From positions 124,001-188,000 of the forward strand of contig JAPLQE010000058.1 of the NCBI GenBank assembly GCA_026399835.1: DNA of 64,000 bases, given 5' to 3'. Positions 8,491-18,600 of this stretch are shown here, piece after piece. The notes beneath the pieces are model-generated. The model saw only the letters and a program-made list of their open reading frames with translations. It did not search any database and was not told the origin of the DNA. Within the stretch, counting starts at the first letter, position 1, and each line of letters starts with the position of its first letter. The stretch is from Burkholderiales bacterium. GTDB lineage: Bacteria > Pseudomonadota > Gammaproteobacteria > Burkholderiales > Burkholderiaceae_E. The position numbers and the translations under genes are program-made.

Positions 8491-9387
8491 ATGCGTTTCT
8501 CACGACTCGGCGTCACGCTCCCGGCAACGGTCATCGGGATCTGCTCGTTCCTGCCGATCGGCGGCGCGTCGGCCGCCACGGTGACGGCCGGCACACCCAC
8601 CGTCTCGTCGCTCAACCTCGGGCCCGGCACGCCGAGCGTCTCCGGTCCGAGCGTGTCGACGCAAAACATCTCGTCGAACCGGAACTACGGGTCTTCGACG
8701 GTGAACCTGCTGTCGTCCGAGGTCATCACCCCGCCCACGGAGACGACGAGCGGGCTGATGTATCTGTACTCGACGCCGCAGACGACGACCACCTGGGTGG
8801 AGGACACCTGGAAGCGGGACACCGTCGAGATCGACGTGAACTCGAGCGGCGGCAACAAGTCCGGCGGCAAGTGGATCTCGATCGTCGGGACCGTCAGCTC
8901 GAACACCGCACTCGACATCAGCTTCAGCATGATGGCGAGCGGCACCTTCGACCCCATCGTGACGCCGTTCGGCCTGGCCGCGCCGCCCCTGGCGTCGTTC
9001 TACTTCGGCGAGGCCGCGGTGGGGGCGGTGCCCTCGAGCACGACGAACGCGGACATCATCTCGCTCACGTACTCGGCGAACACCTTCTCATCGCGGTTCG
9101 GAACGACGACCTTCACCCTCGCACCCGGCGTGGCGCAACCCTTCGCCGCGTTCGTCTACGCGGGGCAGGACGTGTCGATCGACTCTTTCGATCTGACCGG
9201 CATCACCACGCTCTACGACTATGCGTTCGCGCCCCGAGAGTCGATCGTCATCGGCAACCGGGTACTGGTCGGCGCCGAACAGATCGCCCCGATCCCCGAG
9301 GCCGAGCCGGCGCTGATCCTCGCCGCGGGGCTCGGCGCCGTGGCCGCGCTCGCCCGGCGCCGTCGTCGTGCGGTCGCCGTGTGCTGA
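8491..9387 (+). CDS. PEP-CTERM sorting domain protein
   Basis: 298 residues from ATG 8491, which has AAGGAAA just upstream. A signal peptide covers about residues 1-29 (LPATVIGICSFLPIGGASA). The body is Ser/Thr/Gly-rich and beta-prone with no recognised enzyme motif. The C-terminus is a tripartite sorting tail: IPEAEPALILAAGLGAVAAL followed by the basic cluster ARRRRRAV. PEP-CTERM proteins are cut at this tail by an exosortase and released to the surface or exopolysaccharide matrix. The motif is slightly variant (P-E-A-E-P). No exosortase or polysaccharide export genes lie in the window, so they must be elsewhere if this protein is processed. Confidence 0.8.
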   Translation: MRFSRLGVTLPATVIGICSFLPIGGASAATVTAGTPTVSSLNLGPGTPSVSGPSVSTQNISSNRNYGSSTVNLLSSEVITPPTETTSGLMYLYSTPQTTTTWVEDTWKRDTVEIDVNSSGGNKSGGKWISIVGTVSSNTALDISFSMMASGTFDPIVTPFGLAAPPLASFYFGEAAVGAVPSSTTNADIISLTYSANTFSSRFGTTTFTLAPGVAQPFAAFVYAGQDVSIDSFDLTGITTLYDYAFAPRESIVIGNRVLVGAEQIAPIPEAEPALILAAGLGAVAALARRRRRAVAVC

Positions 9388-9517
9388 CTTCGTCTGTCGA
9401 TCCACTCCGCTGACGCCAGCCATCTGGCGATACGGCCAGGCCTCTCGGGGCGCGCGCCGCACGCCCGATGCTGCCGTCGCACCCGGCCTGCGGCGACAGG
9501 TCGAGCCGGCCCAGCCG

Positions 9518-10441
9518 CTAGTCGAGTCCGGCGTCGTCGCCGACCAGTTCGAGGTAAGCATCCTCCAGCGCCACCGCGCGCACGCTGACCGCGCTGACCT
9601 CGGGGCCGTCCAGCGCGTCCACCACTTCGCGCAGGCTGAAGTGGCGCGGCAGCAGGCAACTGAGCTGCCCCGAGCGCTGGCGTACCGCCCAGCCGAGGCG
9701 CTGCGCGCGGTGCACGGTGAGCTCGCTGTCTCGCGACTGCACCGTCGCCACCGACTGGCCGGGTACGCGGGCCAGCAGTTCGGGCACGGTACCCAGGGCC
9801 GCGACGCGCCCCCCCTGCATCACGGCGACGCGGCTGCACAGTCGCTCGGCCTCGGCCAGCTGGTGACTGGTCAGCAGGATGGTGGTGCCGGTGTCGCGCA
9901 GGCCCTCGATCAGGCGCCACAGGTCCAGCCGCGCGGCCACGTCGACCGCGGCAGTGGGCTCGTCGAGCACGAGCAGTTCGGGGCGATGGATCAGTGACAC
10001 GGCCAGGTGAAGGCGTTGCTGCCAGCCCCCCGAGAGTCGGCCCACCTGGGTGGCGGCGTGCGGCCCCAGACCGAAACGCGCCATCAGGTCGGCGACCCGC
10101 CCATGGCGCTGGTCGGCGGGCACGCCGTGCAGGCGGCCGAAGAAGTGCAGGTTCTCCGCTGGCAGCAGGTCGGGGTACAGCGCGCAGTCCTGCGCGCACA
10201 GACCCACCCGCGCACGCGCCGCTGCCCCGAGCCGGGCCAGCGGCTCGCCCATCAGCCGAATCTCGCCCGCATCGGCCTGCAGCAGCTGGCAGACGATGTT
10301 CAGCACGGTGGACTTGCCGCAGCCATTGGGACCGAGCAGGCCCACGACTTCACCGCGCGCCACCTCCAGGCTGAAGCCGTCCAGCACCCGGCGGCTGCCG
10401 AAGCGCTTGTGGAGGCCGTCGATCCGAAGGGCCGCGGTCAT
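9518..10441 (-). CDS. ABC-2 type exporter, ATP-binding protein
   Basis: 307 residues. Walker A GPNGCGKST near residue 39, signature LSGGWQQR, Walker B LLVLDEPTAAVD, and the switch His in LLTSHQLAEAE. A C-terminal extension of about 90 residues after the nucleotide-binding domain is usual for ATPases of the drug, lipid or polysaccharide ABC-2 exporters (DrrA/NodI/CcmA-like). It overlaps the permease gene by ATGA, so the two are translated together. The substrate is not determined; because of the neighbouring regulator and glucan synthase a glycan or envelope substrate is possible but unproven. Confidence 0.9.
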   Translation of the reverse strand: MTAALRIDGLHKRFGSRRVLDGFSLEVARGEVVGLLGPNGCGKSTVLNIVCQLLQADAGEIRLMGEPLARLGAAARARVGLCAQDCALYPDLLPAENLHFFGRLHGVPADQRHGRVADLMARFGLGPHAATQVGRLSGGWQQRLHLAVSLIHRPELLVLDEPTAAVDVAARLDLWRLIEGLRDTGTTILLTSHQLAEAERLCSRVAVMQGGRVAALGTVPELLARVPGQSVATVQSRDSELTVHRAQRLGWAVRQRSGQLSCLLPRHFSLREVVDALDGPEVSAVSVRAVALEDAYLELVGDDAGLD

Positions 10442-11217
10442 GCCCGCTGATCCAGCACCAGCAGACGCCGATACGAGCTGACGCCCAGCGCCAGCGACAG
10501 TGCGCAGAACAGCACGAGAAAGCCCAGCTCGAAGCGCAGTTCGCCGACCCCCTGGCCGTACGCGGCGACGCCCTTGAACGCCTGGTTCATGTGGAGCACG
10601 GGGTCGAGCTGGGCGACGAGCTGCATCGCACGAGGCATGATCTCAAGCGGGAAGAACGTCCCGCCGAGGACCAGCAGCGGCACCCCGATGGCCGACAGGG
10701 CGACCACCACTTCCTCGCTGCGCCGGGCGAACCGCGCGCCGAGAAAGAACCCCATGCCGACGTAGGAGAACACCGAGAGCAGGAGAATGAACCCGCCCAG
10801 CCACAGGCTGCCGTGATAGCGCGCGCCGATGAAGGCTGCGATGGCGTACAGCATCACCACCTGGACCGCCGCCAGCAGCAGCTGCGCCGTCACCACGCCG
10901 AGGAAGTACGCCGCCGGATGCAGCGGCGAAGCCAGCAGGCGCCGCAAGGTCCGGCGCTCGCGTTCGGCGGCGATGATCGCGACCGTCCCGCCCAGGCAGC
11001 TGAAGAACAGCGCTGCGCCCATCAGGATGCCCGCCGCGGCCGCATCCAGCCCGGCGCGCATGCTGTCGTTGTGGGCGTAGACCAGTCCGAACAGCACCAT
11101 CATTGCGGCCGGAAACACAGCCCAGAAGATCAGGCCCCGGCGTTGCCGCCATTGTTCGAGCAGCAGGCGCTGTGCAACGGCGAGCGTCTGTTCGAGCAGC
11201 AGAGGGCGGGCGCGCAT
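10438..11217 (-). CDS. ABC-2 type exporter, permease protein
   Basis: 259 residues from the ATG at 11217. Six hydrophobic segments are visible (for example LIFWAVFPAAMMVLFGLVYA, AAAGILMGAALFFSCLGGTV, FILLLSVFSYVGMGFFLGAR, VVALSAIGVPLLVLGGTFFP). The ABC-2 signature region ERERRTLRRLLASPLHPAAY precedes TM3, and FFPLEIMPRAMQLVAQLDPV is the typical late loop. It pairs with the ATPase through an ATGA overlap. The Crp-like regulator gene lies 199 bp upstream on the same strand. Confidence 0.88.
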   Translation of the reverse strand: MRARPLLLEQTLAVAQRLLLEQWRQRRGLIFWAVFPAAMMVLFGLVYAHNDSMRAGLDAAAAGILMGAALFFSCLGGTVAIIAAERERRTLRRLLASPLHPAAYFLGVVTAQLLLAAVQVVMLYAIAAFIGARYHGSLWLGGFILLLSVFSYVGMGFFLGARFARRSEEVVVALSAIGVPLLVLGGTFFPLEIMPRAMQLVAQLDPVLHMNQAFKGVAAYGQGVGELRFELGFLVLFCALSLALGVSSYRRLLVLDQRA

Positions 11218-11416
11218 TGAACTCGGATTCGACGCTTCAATGCAGTCGAACGGACTGCGGTGCGATGCGATGCGATGGGACGGCCGGGCATGGGTGCGCC
11301 CTGCAATCGCGGTCATTCTACGGTCGCACACCCCTGAAAGCGAGGAAGAGGCCGGCCGTGACACGCGCAGGCGATCGGGCCGGACTGCGCCCCGCGCAAG
11401 CGGGGCGCGAGTGCGT

Positions 11417-12142
11417 TCACAGCGTGGCGACCGCCACGTCCGGCAGCAGCCGGTGGTATTCGTCCCTGACGACGGCGTAGCACTCGCAGGTGCGCCGCTC
11501 GAGCCCGGCACGGTCGAGCACAGTGATGCGTCCTCGCGCATAGCGGATCAGGCCGGCGGCCTGCAGCTTCAGGGCGGCCTCGGTGACGCCTTCCCGGCGC
11601 ACGCCGAGCATGTTCGCGATCAGTTCCTGGGTCATCACGAGTTCGTCGCTCTGCAGCCGGTCCAGACTCACCAGCAGCCAGCGGCACAGCTGCTGGTCGA
11701 GCGAGTGGTGCCGGTTGCACACCGCGGTCTGAGCCATCTGCGTGATCAGCGCCTGTGTGTAGCGCAGCAGGAGGTGCCGCACGTCCGACGAGCGCTCGAA
11801 CTCCTTGTGGATGGCTTCGGCTCGCATCCGATAGCCACTGCCGGCGCTCTGCACCACCGCCCGGCTGGGGGTCGACTCGCCGCCCATGAGGAGCGCGACC
11901 CCGACGATGCCATCGTTGCCCACCACCGCGATCTCGGCCGACGAGCCGTCCTCCGTCACGTACAGCAGCGACACGATCGCAGTGGTCGGGAAGTACGCGT
12001 AGCTCATCGTGCAGCCCGACTCGCAGAGCACCATGCCCAGGGGCAGGTCGGTCAGTTCGAGAAGCGGCTCCCAGCGCCGCCACACCTCGGGCGTGAGGGC
12101 GGCCACCAGATGGTTGTCTTGCGGATGTGACGCTGCTGGCAT
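11417..12142 (-). CDS. Crp/Fnr-family transcriptional regulator
   Basis: 241 residues from the ATG at 12142, preceded by GGAG seven nt upstream; an ATG at 12166 is an alternative. The N-terminal cyclic-nucleotide-binding fold is recognisable (MVLCESGCTMSYAYFPTTAI, IAVVGNDGIVGVALLMGGES). No Fnr-type cysteine cluster is present, and the cAMP-contacting residues of Crp are not evident. The C-terminal winged helix contains MTQELIANMLGVRREGVTEA and LQAAGLIRYARGRITVLDR. This subtype is frequent in Burkholderiales and its signal is usually unknown. It is divergent from the small ORF and the giant glucan synthase gene, and upstream of the ABC exporter genes. Confidence 0.88.
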   Translation of the reverse strand: MPAASHPQDNHLVAALTPEVWRRWEPLLELTDLPLGMVLCESGCTMSYAYFPTTAIVSLLYVTEDGSSAEIAVVGNDGIVGVALLMGGESTPSRAVVQSAGSGYRMRAEAIHKEFERSSDVRHLLLRYTQALITQMAQTAVCNRHHSLDQQLCRWLLVSLDRLQSDELVMTQELIANMLGVRREGVTEAALKLQAAGLIRYARGRITVLDRAGLERRTCECYAVVRDEYHRLLPDVAVATL

Positions 12143-12395
12143 CGGTCTGCTCCGGTTGGGGGGCATCGGAGCAGGGGCCGCGCAGATACGCTGCAGGCCC
12201 GTGCTAGACGCCCGGATGACATGGGTGTGTGCGCCAGCGCACTTAGCGAGTTCCGTGCCCGGCCGACGGACCGGCCCCGAGCCGATCGGCCGGGTCACCC
12301 GCTCGAGCCGGCGGCCACGGCCAAGCTCGCAGGCGAAGGCCGCTATGTATTCCATCGCACGGACGGCTGACCCGACACCCTTTAGCTTCCGTGTC

Positions 12396-12671
12396 ATGAA
12401 CGCACGCTCCCCTACCCCCTTCCCCGAGGCGAATCCGGCGTCGCATGGCTGGAGCACGTCTTCGTTCGGCCATGCCGCCGTCGCCTCGCCCGCCGAACTG
12501 TCCGAGCTCGGTGCGCACCTGCGCACGTGCTCCGGTGCGAGCGGACACCTGTTCGCGCTCCAGTGCGGCGGCGAGGCGGTGCACGGCTTCCTGGCCGCAC
12601 GCATCGTCACCACGCTCGTCGTGGCAGCCGTCGTGATCGGCGCGGTGGTCGCAGCGCTCCAGGCCGGGTGA
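12396..12671 (+). CDS. Small predicted membrane protein coupled to the glucan synthase gene
   Basis: 91 residues. No family recognised. The first 60 residues are polar with two Cys (HLRTCSGASGHLFALQCGG). The C-terminus is one clear hydrophobic helix (IVTTLVVAAVVIGAVVAAL), suggesting a tail-anchored single-pass protein. Its TGA (12669-12671) overlaps a GTG (12668-12670) in frame with the giant synthase, an arrangement used for translational coupling and the main argument that this is a real gene. There is no strong Shine-Dalgarno before the ATG, and overlapping minus-strand frames are open too, so confidence is limited. Confidence 0.42.
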   Translation: MNARSPTPFPEANPASHGWSTSSFGHAAVASPAELSELGAHLRTCSGASGHLFALQCGGEAVHGFLAARIVTTLVVAAVVIGAVVAALQAG

Positions 12672-15600
12672 GACGGGCCAGCCTCTCGCGCTGGGTGCCG
12701 GAGGCGTCGCCGTCGCTGTGCGACATGCTCGACGGCGCGCGCGGCCCGCTCGAGCCGCCGATCCGCGCCGAGATCTTCGGCCGCGAGCGCTTCGAGCAGC
12801 ATGGTGCGAGCCTCGCCGCGACGCACCGGTCAGAGCGCTCGAGCTGGCGCGCCACGAGCTTCTACCCTCGCCTGCATGCCAACATCGCCATGCTCCGCGA
12901 TGCCCACCGGTACATCGGTGCACAGGCCGCGATGGGCTACGACGTCAGCCCGGCCGCCGAGTGGCTGCTGGACAACTTCCACCTGATCGAGGCGCAGCTG
13001 CGGGCGATCCGGGAAGGCCTGCCCCGACGCTACTTCCGTTCGCTGCCGCTGCTGACCGAGCCGCCGCTCGCGGGCCTGCCCCGCATCTACAGCGTCGCCT
13101 GGGCCTTTGTCGCGCACACCGACGGCGCGTTCGACGACGACCTCCTGGCAGCATTCCTGATCGCCTACCATCGGGTCTGCCCGCTCGACCTCGGCGAGTC
13201 CTGGGCGCTGCCCACCACGCTGCGCATCGTGCTCGTCGAGCAGCTGCGTCGTCTCGCCGAGCGCGTCGCCGCCAACAAGGCCGCCCGCGAGCTGGCCAAC
13301 CTGTGCTGCGACCGGCTGAGCACCCTCCCGATCGAGGACCTCACCGCGGTGCTCCGGCTGCTCGAGCACCGCGGCGTGGCACGCGTCTTCCTCGCCCAGA
13401 TGGCGCAGCGGCTTCAGGACAACGCAGATCCGAGCGACCCGCTGAACAGTCACAGGCAATGGCTGCAGCGCGAGCTCCCCGACCCGGCGGCGGCGCGCCT
13501 GCAGCAGATCGCGGATCAGGCCGCCGACAACCTCAGCGTCGGCAACGCCGTCGGCTCACTGCGCGTCATCGACGCCGCCGACTGGCCCGACATCGTGTCC
13601 CGCACCAGCCCGCTGATGCGTCTGATGCTCGGCTCGCCGCTGTTCGAAGCGGAGGACACGGCCACGCGCGACCACACGCTGCACGGCATCGAACGGCTGG
13701 CCCGGCACAGCGGCCGCGGCGAACTCGCCGTCGCGCAGGCGCTGCTCGCCTGCATGGGCAGCGCGTCCGACGCCGACGCTGCCGTCGCCGGGCACTGGCT
13801 CGGCGGCACCGGCCGACCGGGCCTGCTGCGCGCGCTGGGGCTGCGCGAGGGGGCGCTCGCCCGCGGGGGGGCGCTCGTGCATCGCATGGCCCTGCCGATC
13901 TATCTCGGCGCGCTGCTGACGGGGTCCTTCGGCCTGGTCGCCTGGATCATGTGGCATGCCCCGGACAGCGCCCCCCCGCTTTCGGCGTCGATGCTGCTGC
14001 CGGCTGTGCTGGCGCTGTTCCCGGCGTCCGAGGCGGTGGTGGCGGTCATCCACCGACTGATCAGCGAATCGGTGCACCCGCAACCGCTGCCGCGCCTGGC
14101 GCTGGCAGACGGGGTTCCGCCGGAGCACCGCGTGATCGTCGTGATCCCGGCGATGCTCACCGACCCGGCCTCGACCGAGCGCCTGGCGAGACGGTTGCTG
14201 CTGCACCACCTCGCCAACGTCGAGGACCCCACGCAGTTCGCGTTGCTGACCGACTTCGCCGACGCCGACCGGCCGACATTGCCGTCCGATGCGGCGCTGC
14301 TGGCGCATGCGGTCGAGCAGATCGGCGCGCTGAACCGCGACCATGGCGGCACGCCGGAGCCGGGCGCAGCCCCCCGTTTCATCGTGCTGCACCGCGCGCG
14401 GCGCTTCTCCGAATCCGAGCAGCGCTGGATCGGCTGGGAGCGCAAGCGAGGCAAGCTCGAGCAGCTCGTCGTCGCGTTGGCCACAGGCCGGGCCGACGCC
14501 TTCCTGGACCTCGGCGCCGAGTCGCGCATCGCCGCCGACACGCGGCACGTCCTGACGCTCGACAGCGACACCCGCCTGCCGCCCGGGCGCCTGCGTGCAC
14601 TGGTCGGCGTGGCCGCGCATCCCCGGAACCGGCCGCGCCTCGACGCGGACGGACGCCGCGTGGTCGCGGGCTACGGCATCCTTCAGCCGCGCGTCGCGAT
14701 GCCGCTGCCAGCCGCCGGTGAACTGACGCCGTTCCACTGGATGTTCGCCGGGCAGTGCGGCATCGATCCCTACAGCGCCGCGAGCTCGGAGATCTACCAG
14801 GACGTCTTCGGCGAAGGCAGCTTCTGTGGCAAGGGCCTGCTCGACGTGCGCGCGGTGCACGCCGTGCTGAGCGGCCGACTGCCGGAGGACCGGGTGCTCA
14901 GTCACGACCTGCTCGAAGGCTCATTGGTGCGCTGCGCGGCGGTCTCCGACATCACCGTGATCGAGGAGGCACCGTCGCACGCCGACGTGGCGGCCGCGCG
15001 CGCGCACCGCTGGATCCGCGGCGACTGGCAGCTGCTGCCGTTTCTCGTGTGCGGTCACATGCGTCTGCGCGCCATCAACCGCTGGAAGATGCTCGACAAC
15101 CTGCGACGCTCGCTCGTCGCGCCCGCCTCGCTCGCGCTGCTGCTGCTCGCGCTGGCGGGGTCGGGCACCGCGCCGCCCGTGATGCTCGTGCTGGCGCTGG
15201 TCCTGATGGCATTCGCCGCGGGCCCCCTGATGGGGGCGCTGGCCGGCCTGCTGCCGAGCCGTCGCGACGTCGCCGTCTTCCACTTCGGCTGCCACGCCCT
15301 GGCCGATCTGGCGCGGGCGCTGCTGGGCGGTCTGTGGCACATCGCGATGCTGCCGCAGCAGGCCCTGCTCGCCCTCGACGCCCTGGCACGTACGGCCTGG
15401 CGGATGGCCGTCAGCCGGCACCACCTGCTGCAGTGGACCACCGCCGCAATCGCGCAGGCTCGGATGAAGGTCGACCTGGCCTCGGTCGCGCGCCGGCATG
15501 CGCTCGAACCCGTGGCGGCCTGCACGCTGCTGGGGGCGCTGCTGGCGACGGACACCGAGTCACCCCTGCTCGCCGCGGTGCTGTGCGCCCTGTGGGCCGG

Positions 15601-18600
15601 CTCGCCGCTGTGGATCTGGTGGTCCGGCCGCGTCCGGCCGCAGGACGCGGAGGCCGTGCTGCCGAGGCAGGACCGGACTTACCTCGAAGGTGTCGCGCGC
15701 GACACCTGGCGACTGTTCGATCGCTGCGTTGGCGTCGAGGACAACCATCTGCCGCCGGACAACCTGCAGATCGCCCCTGGCGACATGACGGCGCACCGGA
15801 CGTCGCCGACCAACATCGGCATGTACCTGCTGAGCGCGGCCTGCGCGCATCGGTTCGGCTGGATCGACACGGCCGAGCTGGTGTCGCGCCTCGATGCCAC
15901 GCTCGGCACGCTCGACACGCTGCCGCGCCACCGCGGCCATTTCCTCAACTGGTACGACACGCTGTCGGGCGCGGCACTGCTGCCGATGTACGTGTCCACG
16001 GTGGACAGCGGAAACCTGAGCGGCCATCTGCTCGCGGTGGCCGGGGCATGCCGGGAGCTGGCACGCGCGGATACCGCGGGACCGCAGCTGCGCGTGCTGG
16101 CCGATCGCTGCGAGCAACTCGCGTGGGAGCCCGAGTTCGGGTTCCTCTACCACCCCAAGCGGCACCTCTTCCACATCGGCTACCGCGTCGCCGAGCAGCA
16201 GCTCGATGCTGCCTTCTACGACCTGCTGGCGTCCGAATCGCGGCTGACCAGCCTGCTCGCGATCGCCAAGGGCGAAGTGCCGATGCAGCACTGGGCGGCG
16301 CTCGGCCGCCCGTTCTACGCGGTCGGCGCAGTGGCCGGGCTGCGCTCGTGGTCAGGCTCGATGTTCGAGTACCTGATGCCCGGCCTGGTGCTCGACGAGC
16401 CGCCCGGCAGCGTGCTCGCCGACGCCTGCCGCGCCGCGCTGCGCGAGCAGATGGCATTCGGCGCGACGCTGTCGGTGCCATGGGGCATCTCGGAGTCGGC
16501 CTACGCGGGGCGCGACCATACCCTCGCCTATCAGTACGCGCCGCATGGCGTGCCGCGCCTGGCGCTGCGCCGTACGCCGACCGACGAACTCGTGGTGGCG
16601 CCCTACGCGACGGCCCTGGCGGCTCAGCTCGCCGTGCACCGCGCATGCGCCAATTTCGCCGCGCTCGAGGGGTTGGGCGCACGCGGCCGCTACGGCTTCA
16701 TCGAGGCGCTCGATTTCTCGCCGGCCCGGCAGGCACTGGGCGCGACCTTCACTCCCGTCGGCACCTACATGGCGCACCACCAGGGCATGACGATCGTCGC
16801 CCTGGCCAACCTGCTGCTCGCCGGCGCGCCCCGGCGCTGGGGCATGTCGCACGCGCGCCTCGAGGCCGTCTCACCGCTGCTGCACGAACGCGCACCGCGC
16901 GAGGTCTCGACGCTGCATGCGCCACCCGAAGGCCCCCTGCCGCAGACCCTGCAGCGGCAGCCGCCCGGCATGCTGCGCGAGGTGCGGCCTGGCGACAACG
17001 CGGTCGAGCCGACGCACGTGCTCTCCAACGGACGCTACAGCGTGACCCTGCGCGCCAATGGCGCCGGCGAGAGCCGATGGGGGACTGCCGGCATCACGCG
17101 CTCGCGCGACGACGCGCTGCGCGACGCGCTCGGCAGCTTCCTGTACCTGCGATGGGACCGGCAACCTCGGCCGGTCTCGATCACGCAGCACCCGGCACCC
17201 GACCCCGATGCCGTCTACCGCAGCACGTACCACGCCGATCGCGTCTGCTTCGACGCGTCCTGGCCCGAACTGCAGGCCCAGACCACCGTGTGGGTGAGCC
17301 CGGAGGACGACGTCGAGTTCCGCCAGGTCGAGTTGCGCAACCTCGGCGAGCGGACGATCGAGCTCGAGCTGCTCTCGGCGTTCGAGGTCACGCTGGCCGA
17401 TCCGCGCGCCGACGAGGCCCACCCGACGTTCTCGAATCTGTTCGTGCGTGCCTCCTGGCGCAGCCCCCATCAGGCGCTGGTGTTCGAGCGCAGCCCGCGC
17501 CTGGGCACCCAGCAGGGCCTGTGGGCGGCACATTTCCTGGCCGGCAGCGAGCCGCCCGTGCTCGCCGTGCAGGCACAGACCGACCGCGCGCGCTGGCTCG
17601 GTCGCAACCGGGCAGCGAGCCAGCCGCTCGCGGCCTTCGATGCGATGCCGCAGACCACGATCCAGATCGGCCAGGCACTCGACACCGGTCTGGATCCGGT
17701 GTGCGCGCTCGCCGTGCACGTTCGCATCGAGCCGCACTCGAAGGCCCTGCTGACCTTCGCCACTGCGGCCTCGGACAATGGCGGCGTGCTCAGCGCCGTG
17801 ATCGACAAGTACCGCCAGGCGAGCCACGTGCAGCGTGCCTCGCTGATGTCGGCCACGCTGGCCGGCATCCGCCTGCGGACCCTGCGCATCGGACCGGAGA
17901 GCTTCGCCGCGATCCAGTCCCTGACCACCGCGCTGGTGTTCTGCCTCGCGCGCCCGAGGTCCGCGGCCGACCGCGCCGAGGGTCCGGTCGGCGAGGTGTG
18001 CGACAAGCGTCTGCTGTGGCGATTCGGCATCTCCGGTGATCGTCCGATCGTGCTGGTGTCTGCCGGCACGCGCCAGGACCTCGGGCTGCTGCGCTCGCTG
18101 CACCAGGCCCTCGGCGTCTGGGCCTGGGGCGGCGTCGCCTGCGACCTGGTGATCGTCGACACCGAGCCGACGTCGTACACGATGGCCCTGCACGCCGAGC
18201 TTTCCGAGATGCGCGAGCGTCACGCCGCCGACATCGCGGCGCAGGGAGGTCCCGCGGTCACCGCACTGCACGTGCTGCGGGCCGAGACGCTCTCGGGCGA
18301 CGAATGGAGCACGCTCGCCCATCTGGCGCGCGTGCGCCTGCGCGCCGACGGCCGACCGCTGCTGCATCACGTGCAGGAATGGATCGACGCCCACGAGCAG
18401 GCCTTCGAGCGACGCCACGACACCTCGACCGCACCGGTGGCGCTGCCGTGGGCCACCGACGCGCCGGTGCCGGCGCCGGTCGGCAGCTTCGCACAGGGCT
18501 CCGGCGACTTCTCGTTCGACGTCGGCGCCCGGTTGCGGCCCACGCGCCCCTGGATCAACGTCCTCGCGAACGAGGCGTTCGGCGCCCACCTGTCGGAGGC

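Noticed and set aside
12243-12923. Minus-strand frame opposite the small ORF and synthase start
   Set aside because: Arg/Ala/His-rich with no motif; the GTGA coupling and hydrophobic helix favour the plus-strand reading, though not decisively.
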